DNA from: Leptofilum sp050292445
GTDB lineage: Bacteria > Chloroflexota > Anaerolineae > Promineifilales > Promineifilaceae
Reading direction: 5' to 3'
Length of the DNA: 43,417 nt
Assembly: GCA_050292445.1 (NCBI GenBank)
Contig: JBNKLQ010000008.1
Location: forward strand, 1 to 43,417
Made by a program: the position numbers and the translations under genes. This document shows, in pieces, positions 7,875 through 16,139 of this stretch; position 1 is the first letter of the stretch; each line of letters starts with the position of its first letter. The notes under the pieces are model-generated. The model did no database searches. It worked only from the letters and a program-made list of their open reading frames with translations, and was not told where the DNA came from.

Positions 7875-7960
7875 AAGGAACGCAGAGTTGCGCAGAGGAG
7901 ACACAGAGGTTCACAGAGAAGAAAAAATCTGCAAGCGCAAATTGCGCCATCTGCGGATAG
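7875..7960. repeat. CACAGAG/ATCTGCG-type dispersed repeat between rlmK and the ROK gene
   Basis: The divergent gap contains units such as ACGCAGAG, GCGCAGAG, ACACAGAG and TCACAGAG, followed by AATCTGC and ATCTGCGGAT. The pattern is a roughly 10-12 base drifting repeat related to the copies flanking uvrB. It probably contains the promoters for both divergent genes, but I could not pick clear boxes. Confidence 0.6.
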
Positions 7961-7988
7961 TTTTCTGAGTATAACAAAAGGTGGCAGA

Positions 7989-8930
7989 ATGACCGATTTG
8001 ATTTTGGCATGTGATTTTGGCGGAACAAAATTATCGGCGGCGGTGGCGGAAACGGCCGTTTTCAGTCAACCCAATCCGCAATGGCGCAACCACCAGCGTC
8101 GTTTCTCACCGCCAGGTGCTACCGCCCAAACCGACATTGCCACGATGATTGAGATGGGGCGGGAATTGTTGGCTGGGAAACGGCCGTCTGCCGTTGGCAT
8201 TAGCTTTGGCGGGCCGGTGGATTACCAAACTGGCGTCGTGCGATTGAGCCATCATGTGCCCGGCTGGGAGAATGTGCCGCTTCAACAACTGTTTGAGGAA
8301 GCCTTCCAAGCGCTAGTTCGTGTAGACAACGATGCCAACGTGGCGGCGCTGGGCGAATGGCGCTTTGGCGCGGGTCGCGGCGTGGCGGACCTACTTTACG
8401 TGACGGTGAGTACGGGCGTGGGTGGCGGCTGGATTTTGGATGGACGGCCGTATCGCGGGGCAACAGGTATGGCGGGGGAAATTGGGCACACGGTGGTTGA
8501 TCCAAGCGGGCCGCTTTGCTTGTGCGGTAAGCGAGGCTGCGTAGAGCGCCTGGCCTCTGGTCCGTACATGGCGCAAGATGTGGCTGCTGCGCGTGGACTG
8601 CCTGCTGAAGAAGTTACGGGCAAGCTGGTAGCAGAATGGGCGGCAATGGGGGAGGAAACGGCCGTTGCCATTTTAGAACGAGGCGCCTGGGGATTAGGCG
8701 TCGGTATTGGCAATGCGGCAAACTTGCTCAACCCGGCCCGCGTTGTATTGGGTGGTGGTGTTACCAAGTCTGGCGAACGCTGGTGGCAACTGGTGCGCCA
8801 GACGGCTCACGCCACCGCTTTGCCGGAAATCCAATTTAATATTGCTCTGGCCCAGCTTGGTGATGATGCTCCCTTGTGGGGCGCAGTTGGAATAGTCCTG
8901 ACCGAGATTGTGACTCAATCTCCCCAATAA
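7989..8930 (+). CDS. ROK-family sugar kinase (glucokinase-like)
   Basis: This 313-residue cytoplasmic kinase carries the ROK hallmarks: the phosphate-binding DFGGTK at 9-14, a sugar-binding FGGPVD, the catalytic-base region VDNDANVAALGE with Asp115, and TGVGGG. GEIGH provides the first zinc/sugar contact, and the zinc-binding CLCGKRGC lies at 177-184. This set is typical of glucokinase or N-acetylhexosamine kinases rather than ROK repressors, because no N-terminal helix-turn-helix is present. The start ATG at 7989 has AAAGGTGG upstream; an open frame to 7842 runs through the repeat region and is not used. The sugar is probably glucose but is not proven. Confidence 0.92.
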   Translation: MTDLILACDFGGTKLSAAVAETAVFSQPNPQWRNHQRRFSPPGATAQTDIATMIEMGRELLAGKRPSAVGISFGGPVDYQTGVVRLSHHVPGWENVPLQQLFEEAFQALVRVDNDANVAALGEWRFGAGRGVADLLYVTVSTGVGGGWILDGRPYRGATGMAGEIGHTVVDPSGPLCLCGKRGCVERLASGPYMAQDVAAARGLPAEEVTGKLVAEWAAMGEETAVAILERGAWGLGVGIGNAANLLNPARVVLGGGVTKSGERWWQLVRQTAHATALPEIQFNIALAQLGDDAPLWGAVGIVLTEIVTQSPQ

Positions 8931-8946
8931 TCCTCCAATCATTAAG

Positions 8947-8976
8947 TAATTGGCAGGTCTGCCATTAATCTTTTTT
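8947..8976 (+). terminator. Probable terminator of the ROK kinase gene
   Basis: A GGCAG/CTGCC stem (8952-8956 with 8959-8963), extended by several A-U pairs with a bulge, is followed directly by TTTTTT at 8971-8976. It sits 17 bases after the ROK stop codon. Confidence 0.55.
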
Positions 8977-9018
8977 AGTTCTTTAGGATTTCGCGGAGTG
9001 AACAGCACATTTGCGTAA

Positions 9019-9037
9019 GTCGGATTGCCAATCCGAC
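9019..9037. repeat. REP-like palindrome
   Basis: GTCGGATT-GCC-AATCCGAC is a perfect 8-bp stem with a 3-base loop in the 583-base gap between the ROK and S8 protease genes. It has no U-run and is not adjacent to a stop codon, so it looks like a dispersed REP-type palindrome. Only one copy was seen in this window. Confidence 0.5.
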
Positions 9038-9189
9038 CCACATATGCAGTTGGCCCCATCAATTTCCCAAGAGTCTCTTTTTGAAGAACTTTCTGCCAAT
9101 TACACAATAAGTTTTATGAATGTTTGCAAAATAATCGGCGATTTTTAAGCCAGAATAACGATGTCGTAAGATTGTTTAGGGCCTTGCTA

Positions 9190-9198
9190 TGCTATAAT
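9190..9198 (+). promoter_or_regulatory. Extended -10 promoter of the first S8 protease
   Basis: TGCTATAAT at 9190-9198 is a full extended -10 (TG-n-TATAAT). Only a weak -35 candidate (TTGTTT, 9172-9177) lies upstream, which is tolerable for an extended -10. It would give a 5' leader of roughly 300 bases before the GTG at 9514. Confidence 0.6.
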
Positions 9199-9331
9199 AC
9201 TGGCCGCATCAAAACTTGCCTGCAATCCAAAATAAGCACATGCTGCTAAAACAATTGCAAAAAAACTCACTATTTCATTCATTGCCATAAACCAATGCTT
9301 ACTGACAAGTCATAAATTTATTTATCTCTTT

Positions 9332-9397
9332 AAAGGCCTGTGTCGATTCCCCTGGAATTGATGGGGCCTTTTTAGATTCGTGATTTGAGGAGGTGAT
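9332..9397 (+). promoter_or_regulatory. Leader hairpin with U-run followed by an orphan Shine-Dalgarno (S8 protease 1)
   Basis: A compound hairpin has AAAGGCC (9332-9338) pairing with GGCCTTT (9365-9371) and an inner UCGAUUCC/GGAAUUGA stem. It ends in five Ts, like an intrinsic terminator or attenuator inside the leader. Fifteen bases later AGGAGGTGAT (9388-9397) is fully complementary to the 3' end of 16S rRNA, but it is about 117 bases from the gene start. A second S8 gene has the same layout at 15982-16061. Elsewhere in 8931-9513 I see no gene. Confidence 0.6.
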
Positions 9398-9513
9398 GCC
9401 ACTCAATAAACATAGTTAACACAATAATTCCTTAACTGATATGGGGGAGCGTTTAGGATAAAAGTGTGAGACTCTCTCAACTTTTGTCGCCAATGTCGGA
9501 GGAAAACAAAAAA

Positions 9514-12500
9514 GTGTTTAATTTAAAGAAGCCAAGAACTAAGCTAAGTTTTGTGCTCATCATTATTCTTTTGATGAGCCTTGCCTCTCTGGCACAAGCA
9601 GATTCGCAACCGGCACGTCCTGATCGGCCGTTGCCTGCATCGATTGCTGCCAATCAGCTTGATTCACCAATCGTTTTGGACAATGCGACTGCTTTGCTTA
9701 AGGTAGACCAAAGCCTGCAAAATACAAACGGAGCCGCGCAGGTTATTGTGCGTTTTAGCGAGCCGCCCGTAGCCCGGGCTGCTGCTAACGGCGTTCAGTC
9801 TCGATCGGCCCGGGTTGCCCAGCAGGATCGTATTCAGGCTCAGCAAAACGCGTTTGTTGCCGAGGCCACCAGCCGTGATGCTAATGCTCGTGTGCTGGGC
9901 AACGCCCGCATTGCCCTCAATGCAGTAATGATGAGTGTTGATACGGCCGTTCTCGCAGACCTGGCTGCCAATCCTGATGTTGTTTCCATCAATCCAGTGG
10001 TTGATTACCAGATGGATTTGAGCGAAACAGTACCTTACATTGGCGCAACGGCCGTTCAGAACATGGGCTATGATGGCACTGGCGTCCGTGTTGCCGTTTT
10101 GGATAGCGGGATTGATTACTACCATGCTGGTTTAGGCGGTTCTGGGGACGTAAATGATTACAACAATGACGATCCTTCTATCGTTGAACCGGGTACATTC
10201 CCTACAGCCAAAGTTGTGGGTGGTTATGACTTCGTTGGTTCAGCATGGGTCAGCGGTTTGCCCACTGTACCAGACGCGGATCCATTGGATGATGGTCCGG
10301 GTGCAGGTCATGGAACCCATGTAGGTCACATTATTGGTGGTGTTGGTGGCGTTGCACCTGGCGCTGACTTATATGCAGTCAAGGTGTGTTCCTCAGTTTC
10401 TACCTCTTGTAGCGGCGTGGCCCTCATTCAAGGTATGGAGTTTGCCGTAGATCCCAATGGAGATGGCGATCCCTCTGACCATGTTGACATCATCAATATG
10501 TCTCTTGGCTCTGACTATGGTCAGCCATTCGATGATGATCTTTCGGCCGCAGTTGAAAATGCAACGGCCGTTGGCGTTCTGACGGTGTCCTCGGCCGGCA
10601 ACGGTGGGGACAAACCCTATATCCAGGGGTCCCCTTCGTCAGCCCCATCTGCTTTGTCCGTGGCCCAGACTCAGGTACCTTCGGCAGCACTCCAGTTGAT
10701 CACTGTAGACGGTGTGGACTATCCGGCCGTCTTCCAGCCCTGGTCAGTTGCCCCTGCGGGGGTCATTTCGGGGCCGGTTCAGTATGCTGACGGTGCTGGC
10801 GGTAATCTAGACGGCTGTGCGCCTTTCGCGGCGGGTTCGCTAACCGGTTTAGTGGTCCTGGTAGATCGCGGTGCGTGTAATTTCACCCTTAAAATCAAAA
10901 ACATTGGTGATGCTGGTGGTGTTGTAGGTATTATCGGCCTGATAGCACCAGGTGCCCCCTTCTCCGGTGGCGACGGTGGCGACGCACCAATCACCATTCC
11001 TGGTTACATGATCAGCCAGGCAGATTCGACTGCGATTAAGGCTGCTGTTGGGACGACCGGCACAGTAGACCCAGGCAACCAGCTGCCGTTGGTTGGTCAA
11101 ATGGTTGGCTCATCCGCCCGTGGACCACAGCATGAGGACACGACCTTGCTTAAGCCAGAAATTGGCGCTCCTGGCGCTTCTGTATCAGCTATTGCCGGTA
11201 CTGGCACAGGCGAAGGCCCGTTTGGTGGTACCTCTGGCGCTTCGCCAATGGTCGCTGGTTCGGCAGCTTTGCTGATGCAAGCTTCACCACACTTAAGTCC
11301 GCTGGAAGCCAAAGCCATGTTGATGAACAATGGTGAAACCAATATCGACACCGATCCCTTTACCGGTTTGGCCCCCGTCGCTCGCATCGGCGGTGGTGAG
11401 GTCCGGGTTGATCGGGCGATTACTGCTCCAGCTGCCGCCTGGGATGCTAACGGTGCGGCTGGTGCTCTAAGCTTTGGTTTCGTGGATGTTGCCAGGAACA
11501 CGGTTGTGCTGAACAAGACTGTGCGAGTACGCAATTACTCGAATCACACGATTGACTACAACATTGTCCCAACGTTCCGTTATCAAGATGACATTGACAA
11601 TGGTGCCGTTGAAGTATCAACTGTGCCGCCTACTTTGCGAGTTCCTGCTGGACAAGACAGGACTTTCAATGTCAGAATGACCATTCATGGTGACTTGCTC
11701 CGGGGTAACTTCATGAATTCCGGCAGCATGGGCGCTGACCCATCTGGGATAACCTTAAATGAATATGATGGTTATCTGGTATTGGATGACGGTTCGCACC
11801 CCATACACCTGCCCTGGCATGTGCTGCCACGGCAAGCTGCTAGAGTGACGGGTCCATCAACCCTCAACTTTAACAATGCCGGTGAAGATGTGGTTAATTT
11901 GATTAACTTCGGTGTGGGCACAGCCCAAAACGATGCTTATTCCTTGCTGGCTACCAGCCCCAATCTGCCCGAAGGTGGTTTTGGTGCTCAATCGCCAACA
12001 CCGGACATTCGTGCCGTAGGGGTCAACACCTTCCCGGTGCCAGCTGGCTTCTGCTCGGCTGATGCGTCGTTCATCTGGGCCTTTGCTATCAACACCTGGG
12101 AGCGGCAGCAACACCTGCTGCCGGTTAGCCATCAGGTCACTCTCGATACGAATCAAGACGGCATTGACGACTACGTTGTCTTGAACCGCGACCTGAGCGG
12201 GTTCGGCACAATCTCAGACGGCCGCCAGGTTGCCTGGGCCTTAGATTTGGCAACAGGCAGCGCGACAGCCTTCTTCTTTGCTGAGCATTCGATGAACACC
12301 GGCAACACTGTCCTGTATATCTGTGCCGAGCAAGTTGGTCTTACAGGTGCGGATATGCTGGCGACCAATGTTGATATCTCTTTCTTTGCCCAGGACTTCT
12401 ACTATGGTGGACCGGGCGACCTGATTGATGACTTGACCGTGACGCCATTGGGCGAGCAATACTTCGGTATCCCCGTAGATATCGCCGGTAAATCGGCTGG

Positions 12501-12645
12501 TTCGATGACGGTGATTGACTATGGGCCTTTCCCAGGCAACACGTCAGAACTCGGTGTGATGCTGGTGACCAATGGTGATCGTGGAGCTGGTCTGCGCGGT
12601 GGCGCAACACAAGCGACAGAAGCACTTTTGTTCTCAGCGCCCTAG
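9514..12645 (+). CDS. Secreted S8 family serine protease with I9-like prodomain and PA domain
   Basis: This 1043-residue subtilisin-like endoprotease is exported and extracellular. A signal peptide is clear (MFNLKKPRTK, hydrophobic core, LAQA near residue 29). An inhibitor-I9-like prodomain (AAQVIVRFSEPP) follows. The catalytic triad is Asp197 (VLDSGID), His266 (GHGTHVGHI) and Ser574 (GGTSGASPMVAG). A protease-associated (PA) domain is inserted between His and Ser at about 412-520 (LVVLVDRGACNFTLKIKN). The C-terminal 400 residues are beta-rich. I chose GTG at 9514, with GGAGGA ten bases upstream, because it gives a signal peptide like that of the second S8 protein (MFKQSKPRK). A GTG at 9466 in the same frame would add 16 residues. 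Confidence 0.93.
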   Translation: MFNLKKPRTKLSFVLIIILLMSLASLAQADSQPARPDRPLPASIAANQLDSPIVLDNATALLKVDQSLQNTNGAAQVIVRFSEPPVARAAANGVQSRSARVAQQDRIQAQQNAFVAEATSRDANARVLGNARIALNAVMMSVDTAVLADLAANPDVVSINPVVDYQMDLSETVPYIGATAVQNMGYDGTGVRVAVLDSGIDYYHAGLGGSGDVNDYNNDDPSIVEPGTFPTAKVVGGYDFVGSAWVSGLPTVPDADPLDDGPGAGHGTHVGHIIGGVGGVAPGADLYAVKVCSSVSTSCSGVALIQGMEFAVDPNGDGDPSDHVDIINMSLGSDYGQPFDDDLSAAVENATAVGVLTVSSAGNGGDKPYIQGSPSSAPSALSVAQTQVPSAALQLITVDGVDYPAVFQPWSVAPAGVISGPVQYADGAGGNLDGCAPFAAGSLTGLVVLVDRGACNFTLKIKNIGDAGGVVGIIGLIAPGAPFSGGDGGDAPITIPGYMISQADSTAIKAAVGTTGTVDPGNQLPLVGQMVGSSARGPQHEDTTLLKPEIGAPGASVSAIAGTGTGEGPFGGTSGASPMVAGSAALLMQASPHLSPLEAKAMLMNNGETNIDTDPFTGLAPVARIGGGEVRVDRAITAPAAAWDANGAAGALSFGFVDVARNTVVLNKTVRVRNYSNHTIDYNIVPTFRYQDDIDNGAVEVSTVPPTLRVPAGQDRTFNVRMTIHGDLLRGNFMNSGSMGADPSGITLNEYDGYLVLDDGSHPIHLPWHVLPRQAARVTGPSTLNFNNAGEDVVNLINFGVGTAQNDAYSLLATSPNLPEGGFGAQSPTPDIRAVGVNTFPVPAGFCSADASFIWAFAINTWERQQHLLPVSHQVTLDTNQDGIDDYVVLNRDLSGFGTISDGRQVAWALDLATGSATAFFFAEHSMNTGNTVLYICAEQVGLTGADMLATNVDISFFAQDFYYGGPGDLIDDLTVTPLGEQYFGIPVDIAGKSAGSMTVIDYGPFPGNTSELGVMLVTNGDRGAGLRGGATQATEALLFSAP

Positions 12646-12710
12646 TGAAATTAGAGAGTAGATTTGGTGGATGAATAGATACCAAACTTACTCCTTGTAG
12701 ATTCAAAGTG

Positions 12711-12748
12711 ATAAAGCGGCATCGCATGATAGTGCGGTGCCGCTTTAT
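12711..12748. terminator. Bidirectional terminator between the S8 protease and the convergent lipoprotein gene
   Basis: ATAAAGCGGCA (12711-12721) and TGCCGCTTTAT (12738-12748) form a perfect 11-bp stem with a 16-base loop. A/T-rich outer ends provide a U-tract in both directions. It sits between two convergent genes. Confidence 0.82.
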
Positions 12749-12780
12749 TGTTTCTGGTCAAAATTTCAGAATTTTCTCGT

Positions 12781-13350
12781 TCAAGAAATGGGCGTTCCGA
12801 CGACTGGTGGCGAGGAGGGCTGGCTGTTTTGGCAGAGGATGAAGGTGCCATTTTCGGCAGCATGATAGTCGTAGGTACGGCCGTTTGCTTCCAGCACAAT
12901 CCAATAACCAGGGACGTTGACATGAGTATAAGCCTGGTCTGGTTGTGGGCAGCCTAACGCGCCATCGCCCCAGATAATGGATTCGGCTTTGGTAACGGTG
13001 ATTGCTTCTTTGGCGATGTTTTCAGTGGCGATGAGGTCTTGATAAACGGCCGTCAAGATTTCTTCTGGTACTTCGCCGACAACGGCCGACTCATCTACTG
13101 TAGGCATAAAATCTACGTGTGGCGTGGCGGCTGGCGTCAGGCGGATGGTTCGGGTGGTTTCAGTGGTAGTGGGAAGGGGAACGGCCGTTGCTATTGCCAG
13201 GGTTGGTTGGGAGGTAGCCGCTTCACTTTCTATCGTTGGTTCATCTAGTGAAGCAGTTGCTTCTGGTTCGACGGTGGTTTCTGCATTGCAGCCTGCGACC
13301 ATCAATGAAGTTAGCAAACTTAGTAAGATCCACATTTTTATCCATTTCAT
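12781..13350 (-). CDS. Small lipoprotein of unknown function
   Basis: The 189-residue product starts with a lipoprotein signal peptide whose lipobox is VAGC with Cys21, preceded by two hydrophobic turns. A Thr/Glu/Pro-rich linker follows (about 22-95). The C-terminal 90 residues form a small domain with VTKAESIIWGDGALGCPQP and YWIVLEANGRTYDYHA segments and a pair of Cys that could form a disulfide. This domain recurs as a periplasmic/secreted module in other bacteria, but I cannot name a function. SD AGGAAGG precedes the ATG. It is convergent with the upstream S8 protease and divergent from the GIY-YIG gene. Confidence 0.82.
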   Translation of the reverse strand: MKWIKMWILLSLLTSLMVAGCNAETTVEPEATASLDEPTIESEAATSQPTLAIATAVPLPTTTETTRTIRLTPAATPHVDFMPTVDESAVVGEVPEEILTAVYQDLIATENIAKEAITVTKAESIIWGDGALGCPQPDQAYTHVNVPGYWIVLEANGRTYDYHAAENGTFILCQNSQPSSPPVVGTPIS

Positions 13351-13463
13351 AGATACCTTCCTTCCTCTTTTTCATACGCTTTCATAGACACTAACTCTAG
13401 AACGCATTTTGCGGCTAGTTTGTTCCTGGCAGCTTATCAGAGTTAGAATTAAGGCCAAAGCAT

Positions 13464-14057
13464 ATGGAAATGACGTTTGTAGATGAAAGTTTTTGTTGCT
13501 GGGGGCGTGGGTCACAGGGTGGCACCTATTTGCTGCGACTTAAAGTGAGCCAACCGTTGTCGGTTCGTTTCGGCCGTTTTCAGGCTGGGGAGCCGATTGC
13601 GGTGCCCCAAGGCGACTACTTATACGTGGGATCGGCGCTGGCCCAGAAGGGAGCGACGTCTTTGGCTCGACGACTGCTGCGCCACGCCAGCCGCAGCGAT
13701 GCGCATAGTCCACAGCCTGTCCGGCAGAAAATGTTGGCTCTTTTCCCCGAAATTAGTTTGGGACCGACGCCGCTACATCCTCCAGCCGGCAAAAAGTTGC
13801 GCTGGCATGTGGATTTTTTGTTGGACGAGCCAGCTACGGAGTTAACAGCCGTTTACTTCATCCGTTCTCCGCAGCGCTTGGAAGCGCTTCTGGCACACTG
13901 GTTGATGACGCTATCGACGGTGGTTCCACTGGTGCCTGGCCTGGGTGCTACGGATGATCCAGGTGGGACGCATTTGTTACGCGTGACGGCCGTTTCATCC
14001 TGGTGGGCCACATTTCCCGAGCAGCTTTCTGCTTTTTTGCGGAGCAACCCGGCATGA
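13464..14057 (+). CDS. GIY-YIG-like protein of the DUF123 family
   Basis: This 197-residue cytoplasmic protein shows the DUF123 version of the GIY-YIG fold. GTY lies at 20-22 (the 'GIY' strand), GDYLYVGSAL at 50-59 (the 'YIG' strand) and an Arg-rich helix follows (SLARRLLRH). A KLRWHVDFLL segment is diagnostic of the family. DUF123 proteins are predicted Uri-superfamily nucleases with no firmly known substrate. The start ATG at 13464 is the first in frame; AAGG lies about ten bases upstream. Its TGA overlaps the ATG of the M23 lipoprotein gene (ATGA), so the two are co-translated. Confidence 0.82.
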   Translation: MEMTFVDESFCCWGRGSQGGTYLLRLKVSQPLSVRFGRFQAGEPIAVPQGDYLYVGSALAQKGATSLARRLLRHASRSDAHSPQPVRQKMLALFPEISLGPTPLHPPAGKKLRWHVDFLLDEPATELTAVYFIRSPQRLEALLAHWLMTLSTVVPLVPGLGATDDPGGTHLLRVTAVSSWWATFPEQLSAFLRSNPA

Positions 14058-15745
14058 GGCAACTTCGACTTTTGTGGCTGTTGCTGCTTGGTAATTTGTT
14101 GGCTTGTGCTGCACCGCCGTCGGTGGTTGCGCCTTTGCCCGAAACGCCTGTGGCCACGTCTTTACCCACTGCTACAGTAACGGCCGTTCCCCGCATCACA
14201 CCAACCATAAACCCAACAGCAACACCAACTTTGCTGCCATCGTCCACAGTGCCAGCTGGGCCGCAATGGCAAAATCCTCTGGACGAAACAATGCGCGAAA
14301 CGGCCGTTTCCCAGAACGCTGTCTTCCACAATTTATCACCGGAAAACAGCGGTCTCTGGCAGTACGATCCAGGCAGCTTTTGGCATCCCATTGCCCTGGT
14401 GATGAACGACGCGACTGCTTTTTTGCTCGATGGCGGGCGGGTGCTGGCGCTCGATTTGGTCAACGGCGCACCGCCACAGCTGCTGCTACAACCGGGTGAC
14501 TTTGTGGACGATTTGCTGGTGCAGGAGCCGCTGGATCTGGCATTGGTCGGGCAGCAGCTGTTGGTTTTGGATCGGGTGGGGGATGTGTATGTGCTGGATT
14601 TGGCTACGGCCGTTTGGCAAACGGAGCGATACGAACGACCGATTGGGGTAACGTCCAGTCATTATTTTGTGGCTCTGGGGCATGATGTGGCCAGTAGCGG
14701 CATGCGGTTGCGTCTGGAAACCAGCTATCACTATGCTCAATATTACTTTGCCGATGGGCGAGAACGGCTGTGGGACCTGCCAGAAACGGCCCTCCCGGTA
14801 GACGTGAGCGGCCTGGATGACCAGGTTTATGTACTGTGGCGCAATGACGACGGCACGGCCACTGTTGGCCTGTTTCAGGAAACAAGGCGTCTGACCACGT
14901 TTGCCCCAACTGTAATGATTACTCGACCGCGACAAATTGTGGCAACGGAAACGGCCGTTTACGTTCTCGATCAGGCCGGCAGGCGCTTGCTCAGCTTGCA
15001 GCCAGAGACAGGTGCGCTCCAGGCCGTGTACCAACTGCCCCATGTAGCTTCTTTTGCCAGCAATCTAGCGGGGGATCAGCTCCTTTTTGCCGGGCGTGAA
15101 CAACTTTTCTTTTGGCAGCAGCTAGAAAACAGTCGCTTTGTGCCAGGTGGCCCTATTTTAGCCGCACCGCAGCCGCACGATACGGCCGTTTGGCAAACAG
15201 ACCTCACCTACGCCTGGCCCATTTCTGGTGATTACCTCGATTTGACACGGCGCGATTTGCAGATGCCAGGCGCACCGCGCCACTATCGCCAGGGTGTGCA
15301 TGAAGGCACCGATTTTTACTGGGCCAAGGGCACGCCAGTTTATGCCGCTGCCTCCGGCACGGTTATCCGGGCCACGGTGGATTATGAAGCACCAGCTGAA
15401 GGTGCGTTTAACCGGCGGCGCGCCGAAAATCTGGAGCTGGGTTACACGCCGCCGGATAATCTGGATTTTTACCGGGGGCGGCAAGTCTGGATTTTGCAGG
15501 AGGATGGTCTGGTGGCCCGGTATGCTCATTTAAGTGAAATTGCTGCGGGGATTGAGGAGGGAACGGCCGTTATCGCCGGACAGCAAATTGGTCTTATTGG
15601 CAACAGCGGCTCACCCGCTTCAATAGACAGCGAAACGGCCGATGCCCACCTTCATTTTGAACTGTGGCTGGATGGTTATTATCTAGGCCAATTCCTCCGT
15701 CCCATCGAAGTTCGTGAGCTGCTGGAGCAGCGTTTTGCGCCATAA
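14054..15745 (+). CDS. M23 family metallopeptidase lipoprotein
   Basis: This 563-residue protein is exported as a lipoprotein; the lipobox LLAC ends at Cys17. A Thr/Pro-rich linker (about 25-75) and a central beta-propeller-like region (about 110-375; repeats such as LLVLDRVGDVYVLDLATAVW and YVLDQAGRRLLSL) precede a C-terminal LytM/M23 domain. In that domain HEGTD gives His416 and Asp420, and HLHFE gives His532 and His534, the usual zinc ligands and catalytic His. Such enzymes cut peptidoglycan cross-bridges or act in cell separation. The start is fixed by the ATGA overlap with the GIY-YIG gene; a longer reading from 14003 would lose the lipoprotein signal. Confidence 0.9.
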   Translation: MRQLRLLWLLLLGNLLACAAPPSVVAPLPETPVATSLPTATVTAVPRITPTINPTATPTLLPSSTVPAGPQWQNPLDETMRETAVSQNAVFHNLSPENSGLWQYDPGSFWHPIALVMNDATAFLLDGGRVLALDLVNGAPPQLLLQPGDFVDDLLVQEPLDLALVGQQLLVLDRVGDVYVLDLATAVWQTERYERPIGVTSSHYFVALGHDVASSGMRLRLETSYHYAQYYFADGRERLWDLPETALPVDVSGLDDQVYVLWRNDDGTATVGLFQETRRLTTFAPTVMITRPRQIVATETAVYVLDQAGRRLLSLQPETGALQAVYQLPHVASFASNLAGDQLLFAGREQLFFWQQLENSRFVPGGPILAAPQPHDTAVWQTDLTYAWPISGDYLDLTRRDLQMPGAPRHYRQGVHEGTDFYWAKGTPVYAAASGTVIRATVDYEAPAEGAFNRRRAENLELGYTPPDNLDFYRGRQVWILQEDGLVARYAHLSEIAAGIEEGTAVIAGQQIGLIGNSGSPASIDSETADAHLHFELWLDGYYLGQFLRPIEVRELLEQRFAP

Positions 15746-15822
15746 AGGCACGCTTTTGTCCCCGAAAAATAGCGAAAATCTTACAAAATTGTCGCCTTGC
15801 TGCGAAATTTGTCACAAATTGT

Positions 15823-15828
15823 TATAAT
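15823..15828 (+). promoter_or_regulatory. Probable -10 box of the second S8 protease leader
   Basis: A perfect TATAAT lies in an A/T-rich stretch 77 bases after the M23 stop; -35 candidates (TTGCTG at 15798) have non-ideal spacing. It would give a leader of about 305 bases. Confidence 0.5.
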
Positions 15829-15886
15829 GGCAAGGTCTTTGTTAAAGCTTCACTGTAGTAGATTAAATTGAATAGCTAGTGACTAA

Positions 15887-16061
15887 ACAGGCAGTGCGTT
15901 TTATCACCCAATACTTTCTCCACCGCTCCCGCAACTTTCGTGGATGTTTTTTGCTGCCTGTGAGCATATCACATCAAAATAAACCTGGTTCTATTTGAGA
16001 TTGTCCTCTTAAAAAGAACCAGGTTTTTTATTGCTAATTCATTGCATCTTACAAGGAGGTG
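15887..16061 (+). promoter_or_regulatory. Structured leader of S8 protease 2: long-range stem, terminator-like hairpin, orphan Shine-Dalgarno
   Basis: ACAGGCAG (15887-15894) pairs with CTGCCTGT (15954-15961) around an inner TCCAC/GTGGA stem. Then AACCTGGTTCT (15982-15992) and AGAACCAGGTT (16015-16025) form a perfect 11-bp stem ending in TTTTTT (16024-16029). AGGAGGTG at 16054-16061 follows, 79 bases before the gene start. It could serve a 12-codon GTG ORF at 16073-16111. The order parallels the leader at 9332-9397. The rest of 15746-16139 holds no other gene. Confidence 0.6.
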
Positions 16062-16139
16062 GCAATCAGAAAGTGTATCCCCGATTAATTACGCCTATTT
16101 TTTTTGAATAAGTTTTAGTTTTTGTAGTAGGAGGAAGTT

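Noticed and set aside
15887..16029. Known riboswitch (for example cyclic di-GMP) in the S8 protease leaders
   Set aside because: I looked for the conserved GEMM core and other familiar motifs by eye and did not find them; the structure is therefore reported only as an unassigned leader.
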